NCBI GenBank assembly: GCA_022393335.1
Contig: JAJEKB010001187.1
Location: 29,042 to 93,041, forward strand
Origin: Macrotrachela quadricornifera
Lineage: Eukaryota > Rotifera > Eurotatoria > Philodinida > Philodinidae
DNA length: 64,000 nt
Direction: 5' to 3'
Shown: piece by piece, positions 1 through 12,890 of the stretch
Position numbering within the stretch: position 1 is the stretch's first letter
Layout: every line of letters starts with the position of its first letter
Notes under the pieces: model-generated
Told to the model about the DNA's origin: nothing
The model's database searches: none
What the model saw: only the letters and a program-made list of their open reading frames with translations
Translations under genes and position numbers: made by a program

Positions 1-10
1 AAGAAAAAAT

Positions 11-1299
11 TTATTTTTCATTTACTTCAATTTTTTGTTCTTTATTAATTGATTCTTTTGAATTAGTATTATTTTTTTTTGAATTTTGTTTTGTTGATTT
101 TTTTCCTGGTATACGTTTTCCTTCATCAATTGGTTCAATTAAAAAATTTAAAATTCGTTCAGCATGATCAGTATTACGACCAGTTGATGGTAAACCAAGT
201 ATATTAGAAATAGATCGTAATTGATCTTTTTTTAATCTAATGTAGAAAAAAAAAAGAGTAAAATAGAATTAGATGATGATAATATAGTTTAAAATAACTT
301 ACTTTATTAAATTATTTAAATGTTTTTCATATTCATCACTATCACGTTTAAATTCAAATCCTTTGAATTCTCGAAGATTTTTTCGAATATTTGCTTTATT
401 CTTAAAAGAATTATTTTATTTTGTTTTTTAAAATATTTAATTATTTTCTTACTCCTCGTCGACCAAAACAAATATTACGCATTCGAAATAAAGCATCAGT
501 TGATGCATGACTTATTTGATAATTAACTATATAAGTATGAGTTTAAAAAATGAATTTAATTAATACTCTACTTACTATATTCAATTTCACCTAATGGTTT
601 ACCATGACCCTGAAGAAAGAAAAAAAATATTTAGTTCTTTGAAAAATTCGCGGAACTGGATCTGAAGTACATATTTGGAATAATTAGGTTACAGTATCGT
701 ATAGAACATATATTTTTTCCCTGACTGGATCATTTTTCGTGGATACTTGTGCTATTAAAGAGCTGAGACTTACAGTACTATGAAACAAATTTGTATAAGG
801 TACCTTTGAAAGGTATGCAGAAATATTAAGGAAAATTAATTTTTTCATGCAAGAAAAAATGATGTATCTATTTTTTGTATCTTAATTATTTGATTTACCT
901 GAGGAATAGATAATTCTTTTTTTATTGGTGCTAATTCAGATATCTCAAGACGTAATGTTGGTTTTCTTGAACGTTTTCCTTCAAGAATAATTGGTTGTCC
1001 AAAAAGTGGTTGTGTATCTGAATCATCATCTGTTGTTTCAGTTTCTGATTTCGATGAATTATCATGTTTTTCGTTTTCTCCATCATTTACGTGTTTATCC
1101 GCATGCGTTTGTTCTTCATTTTCCGATGCACTTGATTCTTCACAAGAAACAACAGCTGTTTCTTCTTTCTTCTCTTCTATCATTGTCTTTTCCTTATAAG
1201 TTAGAAAAAAATCTAAAGATAAAACATCAAAAGTTTTTCACTTACTTGTCCATTTGTAGAAATTTTTTCGTTTGTATTCAAATCGTTTTCACTTGTCAT
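11..1299 (-). CDS. DEK: DEK-like chromatin protein
   Basis: Six exons (1246-1299, 899-1192, 576-609, 453-526, 303-400, 11-236) join in phase to 259 aa. DEK proteins bind DNA and chromatin in the nucleus. Seen: an acidic Ser/Glu-rich N-terminus; the junction across the 289-nt intron gives SIPQGHGKPLGEIEY, matching the start of the DEK core; then a NICFGRRG segment and a SAP-like helical region ending RILNFLIEPIDEGK, which matches the conserved DEK block ending in a basic Lys-rich tail. The stop at 11-13 comes soon after that tail, so the C-terminal DEK-C domain of longer homologues (vertebrate DEK is about 375 aa) is absent or lies in exons outside the window. Introns are 49-66 nt except the 289-nt one. 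The start is the first in-frame ATG of the most upstream exon found. Family assignment is firm; orthology to DEK itself is likely. Confidence 0.85.
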
Positions 1300-3717
1300 A
1301 TCTTATCTCGAAAATTTATCGATAGAATTAAATGATTTTATTCAGTTTCTTTTCTCCTCCTCCATAATGCTACTAATTACCGATAGATAGAATGGATCAA
1401 TATATATATATGTGTATTTTATATGATAGATGGAGTATTGATACAATTTTAAAGACCTACTTTTATTATGAAACGAGCATAAAAATGGTTCAACAAATTT
1501 ATTCGACTATCTTGAAGTTTTTGATGATTTTAAACACTAGGTAAAGTCTAAGACGATATAATATACTGGAGCAGATAAATTTTCCGATTGAACAAGTATT
1601 TTATTGTAACAATTATGTAGACGACTCGTATGCCTATTGAATCAATAAAATAAAACAAGACGAAAGTATCCAGTAAAACTATTTCATAGGAGGAACAGAT
1701 AGGAAGTAGTTTAGTGTATATTCATCAGTAATATTTTCACTTCATTTGATTTACGTAAAGTTAAATTAATTTTTCTCTATGTATATTATTGAAAAACCTG
1801 TTCGGTAATATTTGAGTGATTAAGATATTCGAAGTGTTGAAGGTTTAATAGTGACATCAAATTCTTAATATTCGTTATAGTCGCTCAAATCAATTTAATA
1901 TAAAATCGATATAATTTAGTAAGCAATATCGCTGTATATGATTTGTAATCAATTATTTGATATGATTGAAAAGAATAAAATCAGTTAGAGAAAATATTTT
2001 ATCATTTTTTTAATAATTGAAAGTGATGAAGTGTATAAGAATTTTGTCGATATAAAAATTTATTTGATTAAAATTTTTAGATTTCATAATATTGTTGACT
2101 CTAATAATGTTAGTAATGAAAAATATTTTATTATCAAAACAAATTGACACGGACATTTTCACTATAATTAAAAAGAATTTGCTATAAACCATTTGGTTAA
2201 TTACTACATTATATTATCACTCTCTTTACCAAATAAATATCAAGAGTAAAATTAATTTATTTCATCATTTTATAAAGCACAAAGAAGATTTATAATATCC
2301 AAAAATTCGACTAAATCAAGTAAAAGTTATTTAACCAACGATTCAAAATCCATTATGCTTCCAGTAGTAGAAAAGATGAAGTAAACATTGACATTCATTA
2401 GTAAAAAGACTCTAACAATTTATATTTTCTTATATTTCTAAAGGATGCTATCAATTGATCCCTTAATTATCTGCATGATTCATTATTTTTAGTGCTGTTA
2501 TCATGTCATAGAAAATCTTGGTATATATTATATAAGTGCTTTGTGAAACGCGCATACTTTTCGAAGAGAAATAATGATTTTAAGTGCTAAATTGAAGTAC
2601 TGCAGCCATGAAAAAAGAAGCTGAACATTAGTAAAAGCAACACTTAGAGATGTCTCAAGATGGATAAGATAAGAGCGAGTAGGAGTCTTACTTCAAAACT
2701 TAGAGAATTTAGAGAAATTCATTCTTTAGATAAAGATAGATTGTGGATGCAATTTGATAAGATCTTACAAAGATGTGCAACATGACAAGCAAAAAAACCA
2801 AAATTTGCCAACATTAGAATGGACACAACACGATAGATGTCACTGTATTTATTTAGATGTCGGATGACGCATTAAAATTCACTGTGATTCTACATACTAG
2901 ATGTCTATAGTAAGTTAAGTTGATAGAAAGAATAAAATAAAAAATAATCACTGAATCCGTAATGAGAATAAAGAGACTATACTATTTAAAACGCACAAAT
3001 AAATAAAACAAAGTATTTTTTTCAATGATTGATCGTCATTAGAAATCTTTTCTTTTATGTATTCCTCAGTAACATTGTGCCCTTGAAGGAAACATGTAAA
3101 GTCTACATTTTATTCCATTAATAGGATTGATTGATAGATTTCTTCTTTGCAAATAGTATAAAACACTTGAATTAAATTTTCATAAAATTTATCGATCAGC
3201 AATAGATTTCTCAAGCATCTATTCAGATCCAGCTGCTGTTTCGAACCAAAAATAAATATTATTCTAGAATGAATTGCTTACTTTTACTTTGTAAAGAATA
3301 ATAATAATATTTGTATTAATGACTAACTACAGATGTCGCTTCTAATCATATATAATATTATTTCGTAAAATATGATTTTAGTATGAATTAAAACTTACTT
3401 AGAAAACCATAAACTATTTGTTATTAAAATAAATATTCTAGTTTTTAGAATTATTCATAAACTTTTTATTGATTGGTTCAAATATACTGGAAACAACAAC
3501 ATCCAGTAGTGTCTACGATACGAAGCAAAATATTTTATAATTTCTTTTTATTGATAAATTATTACCTTTATTTGCGTACATTTTACTTGTTTGAGAAATC
3601 GAAAAAAGATGACAAATTTATTCGAATGTTTCGTTTATATATATGCATATATTTAAACTCTAGACATAACATCTTCTATATGGTGACTGTTTAAATATCT
3701 GTCGTATATGAAACGTA
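1300..3717. other. Intergenic, no supported gene
   Basis: About 2.4 kb of AT-rich sequence between two divergently oriented genes, so it must include both promoters. Only short reading frames are present, none resembling a known family. A stretch near 2640-2790 reads for about 40 codons with stops and may be an old transposase relic, but I could not assign it. Confidence 0.5.
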
Positions 3718-5523
3718 ATGCCATCGTCCACTTATGCAACACCTTCCAATGATGAATGTGAACATTGTCATAGTACATATACATTAATAAAAAGAAAAGT
3801 AAACGCTAAATAATACTAAAATATAATAAATTTTATTGTTTTTTTTTTAGAAAACTTGTTCTGTTTGTCGTCAAAATTTTTGTACAAATTGTGCACCACG
3901 TAAACAATATAATAATCAACCATATCGTATTTGTCTTATTTGTCAGTTAATATCAAATGATTCAACAACTGATAACCAACTGCTTGAATTAAAAGTTAAA
4001 CATTTAAGGTGTTATTTGCATGCAAAAAATATTTCTCATCATACTTGTACAGAAAAACAAGAACTTGTTGATTTAATAAAACGTAACCGAGATTTACCAT
4101 TTTCACGTTTATTAGATCAACAAAATCAAACTTCTTCTTCATCAACAAATAATACTAATCAACAACCATCTCATACAGCATCAAATAATTCTTCATCATC
4201 AACAACAATACCACCACCACCAAAATCTAATAATAATTCTGGTCCTTTTACAAATTTTCAACATTCAGTATCATCATTTGCAAATCAAATGAATAATTTT
4301 GCTACAAATATACAAGACTATGTTTCAAATACAGTATCCGGTGTGATTAATAATGTTGTTGGTGATGAACCACAACAACAACATTCAACAGCAACTACGA
4401 ATAATTCCAATAGTGGAACATCATTTAATTTTGGTACACAATTTAATGGAACTGGTGGACCATTTAATTATTCTTATTCAACACCAGGAAGTTCAGCTAA
4501 TACAACAACAACCACAAATACTACTACGACTAATCGACAACAACAACAACAACGAAGACCTCCACCACCCTCAGCTGCAGGAGCAACTGCTAGTTCTTCT
4601 TCTTCAGTAAGTTAATTAAGTACTAATTTGTGAAAAAAAAACGTATGTTTAAATATTTGATTTCAGACTACAAATCAACGAGCACGTCGAAAATCTCTTA
4701 GTGAAATAAAAACTGAAGAAAATATTGAAGATTTAAATATTCGTGAATTAAAAGAAGTTTTAGCGGCAAATTTTGTTGATTTTAAAGGATGTGTCGAAAA
4801 AAGTGAATTAATTGATAAAGTTCGACGACTTTATCGTGATCGACAAAATGAAAAACTTAAAAGTATATTCTTTCATTTTTTTTCTTTTAATTAAATAAAA
4901 ATAATTTGGTTTCTTTTTTGTTTTAAATTAAAGCATTTGATGATTCATCAACAAATGATACTGAATTATGTAAAGTATGCATGGATGCTGTTGCTGATTG
5001 TGTCTTCTTAGACTGTGGCCATATGGTAAGTTCGATATACTTCATGCTATAAACACAGAGTATTTTAAAAGTCCTTACATAAAATTTTCATGAATAATTT
5101 TTAAATAGTTTTGATGATGGTAAAATTCGAATCATTTATATATGTAATGAGTTTCTAACATAGCACACTAAACGTTTAACTTTAGAAAATTCTAATAGTA
5201 ACATGTGGAGTAATTAGACATCAATAGTTGACGTTACATTTGTTGATTAGTTCAGCTAAGTTTTGAAGATAATACTATTATAAGCATATATAAATTGTCT
5301 GGATTGTTTGAGAGTTATTCATGAAAATTCACTCTGTGAATTGAAAAGATAACATTTTTTCAAAATTGTTAATTGTTACTTCGGAAGAAAAACTCAAGAT
5401 ACTTAATTATACAAAATATTTTCTTATATTTAGGTAACATGTGTCAAATGTGGTAAATTACTTGCCGAATGTCCTATTTGTCGATCGAACATTGTACGTG
5501 TAGTACGCGTTTTTAAATCATGA
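3718..5523 (+). CDS. RNF34: FYVE-like/SAP/RING E3 ubiquitin ligase (RNF34/RFFL type)
   Basis: Five exons (3718-3798, 3851-4606, 4667-4862, 4934-5025, 5434-5523) give 404 aa. RNF34 and RFFL (rififylin) are RING E3 ubiquitin ligases of endosomes and cytosol that target apoptosis and signalling proteins. Seen: an N-terminal FYVE-type zinc finger with four CxxC pairs (CEHC, CSVC, CTNC, CLIC) split by the first intron; a SAP-like helix pair directly after it; a long low-complexity Asn/Thr/Ser/Gln linker (about residues 120-280); a second SAP-like segment; and a C-terminal C3HC4 RING (CKVC, CGHM, CVKC, CPIC) split by a 408-nt intron. The order finger, SAP, linker, SAP, RING is the family architecture. 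Which vertebrate paralogue it matches cannot be decided; the ancestor of both is likely. The start is the ATG 36 nt before the first Cys pair's exon region; an upstream non-coding exon is possible. Confidence 0.88.
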
Positions 5524-6739
5524 ATTGTATTTTTTTTTTTTGTTGTATGAAAAAGCATCTTTATCGTTTTTTTTAATTGTACAGTTATTCTAAAAGAAAA
5601 TTATTATTTCGCTCGAACTTTAATCAAGATTATTATCTTTATTTTACAATTGAAAATATTAAAGAAAAATTGAATAGATAAACATAATGTGCTGGATAAT
5701 ATCATTTAATTATCAATTAGAAATACTTAAATATATCTATCTATCTGTTATTTTATTGTATAATAACGATTTAATTAAAATTAAAAGATTATGTCAGAGT
5801 AATTTATTTGTATAATTCATTATTTTAAAAGCTTTTTATTGTAGTATTTTCTTTCATTATATGATAACATATTCCTCTCTAACGATAAAAATGAATACAG
5901 AAATAAAACCAAATGACCTTTATGACTTTGATCGGCATCTATTTTAAAAAAAAAACCATCTACTTCTGATTTTAAATAATTATTTTCTTTCATATAATTT
6001 GTTTTTCTTTTTAATATTAAACAGAATTAATAGTAGCTATGGACTATTTTTATTTCATTCTTCTAATGTGATATCTTATTATTTATTTACATATGTGTAA
6101 TCTATTCTGTTTTCTTACACATACATCATTTGTTTTTCTAAACATTTATTTGCCGACAAATTCAACTAGGTATGTTTCGAAAGATGCTCAAAAAAAATTT
6201 TCTACTGAATATTATATTTATGATTGATATTGTCTATCGTGAAATTATTGATATAGTGTAAAGAAATATAAAGCTGATGTTTTATATGTTCACTAGAACT
6301 TATTTAGTATACAAAATGATAGTTGATGTAGATGAATATATTCAAAGAATATGTAAAATAATTTTATGCACTTCTATCGGAATTAATTACGTACAAATAT
6401 ATGTAAACCTTGAAGCGTATTTTTTTTTCTATTTATTTCTTTTGTTTAATAAAAATATATACATTCTATTTTTCTACTTGGATGATAGAGAAAACGAATA
6501 CAATACTTCTATATATACATGTCACAAATGGTGAATAAATCGAAATAATTTCAAACATTTGCTTTCACTTGATAGTAATAAAAATACTAGATAAGATAAA
6601 ATCATGTCGATCAGTCAATATTTAACATTTGATTTGACAAAAAATAAATATATTTCTTCTATATTACTCTATATACAGATTTATTTTATTCACATGTTAT
6701 GATTACTGAAAAATTTATCTTTTATTTATAGAAAAAAAA
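5524..6739. other. Intergenic, no gene seen
   Basis: AT-rich spacer between two same-strand genes. It holds the 3' UTR of the RING ligase and the promoter of the transporter. Short open frames near 6277-6534 have no recognisable composition or motif. Confidence 0.5.
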
Positions 6740-9700
6740 ATGTCTCATTCATATCCTACAAAAAATTACCAAAAACTTGATAATCAAGATGTATCTATTC
6801 ATATTCCATCAAATGATTCAAAGAATGAATTATCATCATCAGTGTCAAATGAATCAATTAAAAAACAAGATCCTGATCTACGTGCTAATAAATCATGTTT
6901 TTCGTCAACAATTATCTTTTCATTAAATTTTATTTCATCAATTCTTGTTATTAATTTATCTAAATGGTAAGAGAAAAAATAAAAATTTTTTTTGAATAAA
7001 TTTTTCTTTCTATAATAGGATTTATGTTAAACATCATTTTCCAAATTTAACATTGACAACAATAAATTTTTTTATCACATTTTTGCTTTTACTTATATGT
7101 ATATATGCAAAATTATTAACACATGTACGTTTACCAATTTTTAATATGATACCTGTATCAATATGTTTCGGTGGTTTTATTGCATTTAGTAATCTTTCAT
7201 TACAATATAATACTGTTGGAACATATCAACTTATTAAATTACAAGTTACACCAAGTATGTTAGAATATGAGAAACAGGAACTGATAAAAATAATTAAAAC
7301 AAAACAAGTTGTTTTGAAATCATTATATTCGAATTTTAACATAGATAAAATATATAGGCCTCATATAAAGTGCATGATTCTCTTGATTAGTACAAAAAGT
7401 ACTTATGATTTTTTTTTATTCAAGAAGATTCTGATATTCTAGTTAGAGTTGTAATCGGTCCGGATGATTTTTACTAATCTCAGAAATTTTTATGTTAATT
7501 CATTTTTCATTAGTAAAACATTATGCTTATCTACTTAATATATATTTTAAAAGGCAGATTAGATTATACAGATATAGGTATATATCATGAAAAGAACAAG
7601 AATTTGAACAACTACATCCAGCGCCAGGGCGGCCAGCTGTTAATTTTGAAACGAGATTTATCAGAACCAGAATAGGGCACAATTGGGGTGCATAATTTAC
7701 TTTCTGAAATGGAAGGATATCGTTGAAAAACATGATGGAGGAGCACTTTCTTTATAAAAATAAATGTTCTATATGACGTTCTAATAGCTTACAGGTAGAT
7801 TATAATTTTGAAAATAATTTAGTCAGCAAACAATAATAGAAAATATTATATTAAGTCTTGTTAAATATCGGATTACTGATATTTTGCTCAAACAGTGAAA
7901 AATCTTCAGTAATTTATCGTTTCTATTCCATATAAATTTTTCTCTTCAGGCAAACTCTAATTCATGTTTCAGTATCGAATGTATGATAAGAAGAATTGTT
8001 TCAAAAAAGTATTTTTTTTCAAAATTTACTCTACTATTGAATATTACGTGGTCACATGCTTGACGCTATAGGCAGTATTAGATATCTCAAATATTTCAAC
8101 GTCTTTTCAAATTGAGCTTCTTTTTCTTTCACATATGAGATCAGCAGATATTTATTTTTGGTTCAAACAGTCCCTTTGATGTGAAAAAGTCAAACGATAA
8201 ATCTTTTAAAAGAACTATAGAATATAGAAACACTAAGTATGAAGGGAATACAATATAATCAACATAATAGTCAATAAATTCTTAGCGATATCTCTCATAA
8301 GTTTACTTTGAAAACGTTTATAGTCGACAGACACTTGTGCGTTATCTATGCAGTTTTGATATAGTTTTGAGAGCAATAAAACTATTTTTATTATCGCTAT
8401 TGGGAGTCATAAACATTTCTCTTTTGTTTTATTGACATCTGATAAGAGGTATGTTATGAAATATTTGGAAAAGTCACTTTTTTTGTATTGTTATAGTAGT
8501 ACATTGATGCACTTATGCTATAGATGTTTGTTTCACCGATTCACAAATATTATATGAAAACAAAATAACGAAGGAGGAGAGAGGATAGTATGCCGGAATT
8601 TTATACTGTTAGTAATTCTGCTACATAACAGTATAAATCAGTACAATAATCACTCTATTTTAGCGTCAAAAAATTGCAAATTATTCTGGCTGCAGTTTTA
8701 AGAGAACAAATGTTCAAGTGTTTTCAAAAGAAATTCCTTTTTTTTTTTACAAAGACTGAATCCTATAAGAAGTCTCATATTTGCAAAAACTCCTAGTCTG
8801 AGACCAGAGTTTATCGTAGTATAGACTCACAACTTCAAATGGAGTACAGTTGGCAGCCCTAACCAGCACTATCATTCTACCAATATCATATAGTTTGAAA
8901 ATTTAATATGTGATGAATGATTTTTTTTGTCTAATATTTAGTATAGCTGTTTACTTTCACGTAAAAATATATTTTCTAAATGTAAATTTTAAATAAAATA
9001 AAGAAAATGAAAATTAAATACGATGTTTGTAGAAAGGAACTTTATCTCATACGAAATAAGCTTAATCATGAAAGTTTTGCTTGTCTTTTTGATATCTAAA
9101 ATTTTAATATTAATATTTCTTCGACGATTTTAATTCTAATTACACATTCGCTTGGCTTATTAGAAAAACTATAGATTTTCATCAGAGACTAGAATTTCGG
9201 TCCGAGTTGAAAGTTCTTTGAATCAAAATTCATGCAACACAATTTTTATCGTATCTATTGAATTATGCACTACGTTTGCGTTTACGATATTGTCGACTTT
9301 TTGAATTTTTATTTTGTTATTTTTAGCTGTTATGTTAATTAGTTGGTTATTTTTTAAAGCACATTATCCCATACCAATCATTCTTTCTTTTGTACCAGTT
9401 CTTATTGGAACAATAATTAGTACTTATTATGATTTACAATTTAATATGTTTGGCCTTTTTTGTAAGTTTTTATTTTTAATTTTCTAAAATTTTATTCAAT
9501 ATTTATCATTTAAGGTGCTTTTATATCTGTATCATTCACTGCTATTTATCAAATACTTGTTGAACATTATCAAAAAGCATATAATTGTGATTCACTTCAA
9601 TTATTATTATATCAAGCACCACTTTCTGGTTTATTGTTATTAGTTTTCGTACCTTTTTTTGAACCGTTAACTGGTTTGGAAAAATTTATGAATCGTGATA

Positions 9701-9951
9701 TCATTTTTCTTGTATTACTCTGTGGTATTGTGGCATTTTTTGTTAATTTTAGTATTTTTTGGGTTATTGGTAATTTATCTGCTGTTGCTTATAATATGAT
9801 TGGACATTCAAAAACTTTATTAATTATATTTATTGGTTCAATTATATTTCATGAACCACTCAATAAACGACAGATATTTGGATTAAGTTTTACAATGTTT
9901 GGTGTTTTTATTTATACATATTTTAAATATATTAGAAAAATTGCAAAATAA
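6740..9951 (+). CDS. SLC35E3: SLC35E3-like drug/metabolite-superfamily transporter
   Basis: Four exons (6740-6966, 7019-7254, 9327-9461, 9515-9951) give 344 aa. SLC35E members are multi-pass Golgi/ER proteins of the nucleotide-sugar (triose-phosphate) transporter family; the SLC35E3 substrate is not established. Seen: a ~55-aa polar N-terminal tail, then about ten hydrophobic segments. Diagnostic blocks are WIYVKHHFPN after the first helix, NLSLQYNTVGTYQL, ISTYYDLQFN, LLLYQAPLSG, VPFFEP, FSIFWVIGNLSAV and YNMIGHSKT, all in the order found in SLC35E3. An AG acceptor motif lies 8 nt before the ATG. The second intron is 2072 nt, about forty times longer than the others. Splice phases agree at every junction. 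Confidence 0.9.
7255..9326. other. Unusually long intron of the SLC35E3-like gene
   Basis: Donor GTATGT follows the codon for Pro in VTP and the acceptor TTTTTAG precedes VMLISW, so the host frame is kept. The 2-kb interior has no reading frame I can assign. A short patch at 7613-7640 is strikingly GC-rich for this DNA. It may be an old insertion that has lost recognisable ends. Confidence 0.55.
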
Positions 9952-10685
9952 TTATATATAGATAATAACTTATATTTTGTGTCTAGTCAGTAAATGATAT
10001 ATATATGACACAGAATTTTTTCATGGTTTGAATTGATTAGTTTGATAGTATATTTATTAATCGCTCATATTCTTTATTATTTTTTCTCTGTCAGTTATTT
10101 AAGATTTCGCTATATATTTAAAATAATAAAAAAAAATGTTTAACACTTTTATAAAATATAAATATACTGTTCGATATATTCTAATGTATCAAAAGAAAAG
10201 GAAAGATTTTAACGGCAAATGCGTTAGAATCTATATATAGCATCCAAGAGCTAAAAAAAATCAGTTATTATTCCATAAATCCATGGATCACTTTGTACAA
10301 ATCGTGATGTGTTTGTAAACCAAACTGTGCCCGATGACTTTTTACAATAATCAGTCGATCAAAAACTGTTAAATTTATGCTATAATTTTAATGGTTAGAA
10401 AAGTGTTCGTATTTTTCTGATGGTAATTTAATTTATTTTTATCATTGAGAAAAATACTCTATGTCCATTAAAATCATCTTGTTTTTTGTGTTTCAAATAT
10501 ATACATATATGGAGAGGTAAATGAGGAGTAACAAACAATATTAATGGATGAACAGTGACTTAATTGTTAGAATCACCGGAGTACGCGTTATGAATTTTTC
10601 TTTGTATGTAATAGTTTATTGAATGTGATAATGAATGAAAAAATGATTAAAACAAATCTTTTCGACATCAACTACACTTAATGAA
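9952..10685. other. Intergenic, nothing identified
   Basis: AT-rich 3' flank of the transporter gene. No coding frame, RNA gene or clear repeat seen. Confidence 0.45.
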
Positions 10686-11972
10686 AGGTGATCGGTCGCA
10701 CAATTCTTTCCTGCAGTAGTCTCGATCACAGGAAAAACAAACTTCCACGACGCTTTGAAATGGACCACGGTTCTGTTTGGAGTAACCATTAGCGTACCAT
10801 GCGAATTTTATTATAGGAGCAAATATTGAGTTGCCCATTTAATTATGAGTTAGCGACTGAAGGTGCACAAAATTATTTCGTTCGCTCGTATTAATGTTAA
10901 GTTCATGTAACCGTACACGATCATAGGCTTTCCTGGCGATCAACTTCCATTGTCTATTAAAGTAGACATTCAAAGGTTGTATTAACGATGTAGGTGGTTT
11001 TGGAAGAATTGTAAGACACTCGAGATTTTTCAAATTTTTATAAAGGCTTGCAGCTCTTTGCATAGCCCAGGAGTCGAGAGGCAATAGATATTTAGAATTT
11101 TTTTGACAAAGATAGTGCAGGAACGTGATCTCTCCAATATTCCAATAATGAAGCGGTTTTGTTTTTCCGAAAGCACTACATGTGCACACAACATTGTCTG
11201 GTTTAAACAGATGCGCGTTAATATTCTCAGACATTCAACCTTTATTTTCTTTCAAATAGACAAAAATTGGTCCAATTAAGTGCCCACCAAGAGTGAGTGG
11301 TTGCTGAACAGTATATGAGTGTGTTGTTTGCACGTACAGAAACGACAGTCGTCTTTTCGCCTTGATCTGACACTGTACGATTAGAATGAAGTTACAATTC
11401 CAATCCTATCTGATCCATGTTAAGAATATTGCTTTTATTATATTTTCCAAAACCTTACGACCTCCAACTACAAAACTATCAGCTGATTGATTAATTGAAC
11501 TTTGATTTTCAACTTGTCGTGTTGTAAGAAATTTTGTGATTTTTCTTGAATATATGTTGTGTTGATGTTTGAAATTATCAATCCAACCATATAAAGCAAT
11601 GAAATTGTTCAGAGAATGTTCTTTAGCACTCATAAACGCCTAACGTTTCAAATCAAGACTATGCACTGGTAACAGTTGTTCTCACCCCTTTTTAAATTTA
11701 TCAAAAACATGTTCTTCGACCTTTTCGGTTTTCTGTTTCTTGATTCCATGCATTTCAAGATAATGACGAAATCTCGAGATATATTGTTGGTTGCGGACAC
11801 GGAGAAAACGACATTGAACTGTTGACCAACAACGTGAGGGCTGCATAAATACATAGCGACCTTGTATTCTATAGAGAATAGAACCTCTCTCAAAACCTAG
11901 AATTGGATAACTTGCAATCATACGCGCTTCCAAGGCAACCGATATAATCGAAAAAAGCAATTCACAATTCAA
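10686..11972 (-). mobile_element. Decayed DDE transposase (pogo/Tigger-like), copy A
   Basis: Three overlapping frames on the minus strand join only by frameshifts, so this is a dead copy. In order from 11972 down to 10686: a region resembling a helix-turn-helix DNA-binding part (ISRFRHYLEMHG, then NNFIALYGWIDNFKHQHN, which resembles CENP-B/Tigger-type domains); a central DDE-like part (LLPLDSWAMQ, LPKPPTSLIQPLNVYFNRQW, IARKAYDRV); and past a stop the tail KFAWYANGYSKQ with a Cys-rich end (VCFSCDRDYC). The same tail occurs in a second copy at 31540-32170, so this is a repeated family. The pogo/Tigger label rests on the IQPLD-like and GWIDNFK-like motifs and is an inference. I did not find terminal inverted repeats. 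Confidence 0.65.
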
Positions 11973-12639
11973 AACTTGATAATCAGATAAAATGATTTAC
12001 TCCTATCTAAGATCAAAGAAAGTTTAGAATCCGCAACTTGTAAAGTCAGCTTGAAGTCATGTAAAGTCAAAGGTGTGTTGTGGTCTTGTTCTGTGACTCT
12101 TTCTAATTATTATGTAAGCACTTCCGAGTGTTGCATTCACTAGCATAATAAAAAAAATAGTCAATAGGCTGGACACAGTAGACGATCGGAAAGTGATCAG
12201 ATTTCCAAGTCTTAGTGCCTGATATCGCCTATTGTCATAATTCCTAAAATAATGATTCTCAATGTTGTATAGAGACCTAGAAAATGCTGTATGATATAAG
12301 GCTCAATCTTTATCAAAAAAGGCTTTCTCGAACAAATATGGGCCAGGATTCTCCACACATGATTTACCAAAATATTTTTTATTTAAAAGGTTTTGACTCT
12401 CAAATATGTTTTCTAGGTGATATTCGATTATTTCTGACCAAAAGGAACTGTTTCAGAGCACAACAGGAACGTAGTCAGGGGGAGGATTGTTCCCATCCCC
12501 CTGAATTTTTGTTTTTTTTTTTATCAAGTCTGATAATTTCAAGCTTTGAACGCATTTGTTCTTCTTATTGCCAATATTAGAGTGACCAAGTACAATCAAT
12601 GACACCATGAAAATGACTCAATTATTGATAATGTTCTAT

Positions 12640-12890
12640 CCAAATATCTACATTCTACTTGAACTGTATGCGCTGATTCCGGTGTCGGTGGCCAGCGCTG
12701 AAAGATCGTTCTTAGTTTTGAGATTTATCAAAAGTTACTTAAGAAATCGAGCAGATGACGGACGACTTAATAGTAGGCCATAATCAGTATTCATAAGAAA
12801 ATTGCTCAACAGATGGATATCGAAATGATTGTAGATGAATTCTTCAAGAAAAAACGTCGAATAACATTTACTGATAGCTGCAACTAGCAA
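12640..12890 (+). mobile_element. hAT transposase C-terminal dimerisation-domain remnant
   Basis: The plus strand reads YALIPVSVASAERSFLVLRF then IKSYLRNRADDGRLN, the signature of the hAT C-terminal dimerisation domain (Pro-Val-x-x-Ala-Ser-Ala-Glu-Arg-Ser-Phe). The continuation (SIHKKIAQQMDIEMIVDEFF) is in another frame after a shift and a stop. No N-terminal BED finger or catalytic core was found nearby, though an open frame at 12284-12580 may be a scrambled upstream part. It is a relic. Confidence 0.75.

Noticed and set aside
991..1335. 114-aa frame on the plus strand
   Set aside because: It is the antisense of the DEK exon; composition and lack of motifs mark it as a shadow.
2560..2850. 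Possible transposase-like peptide on the plus strand
   Set aside because: Frames are broken by stops and I could not match ordered motifs; left unassigned.
4353..4610. 85-aa frame overlapping the RING ligase linker
   Set aside because: Out-of-frame reading of the Asn/Thr/Gln-rich repeat region.
6277..6534. 85-aa hydrophobic frame in the spacer
   Set aside because: Low-complexity Tyr/Ile/Phe composition expected from AT-rich noncoding DNA; no splice partners.
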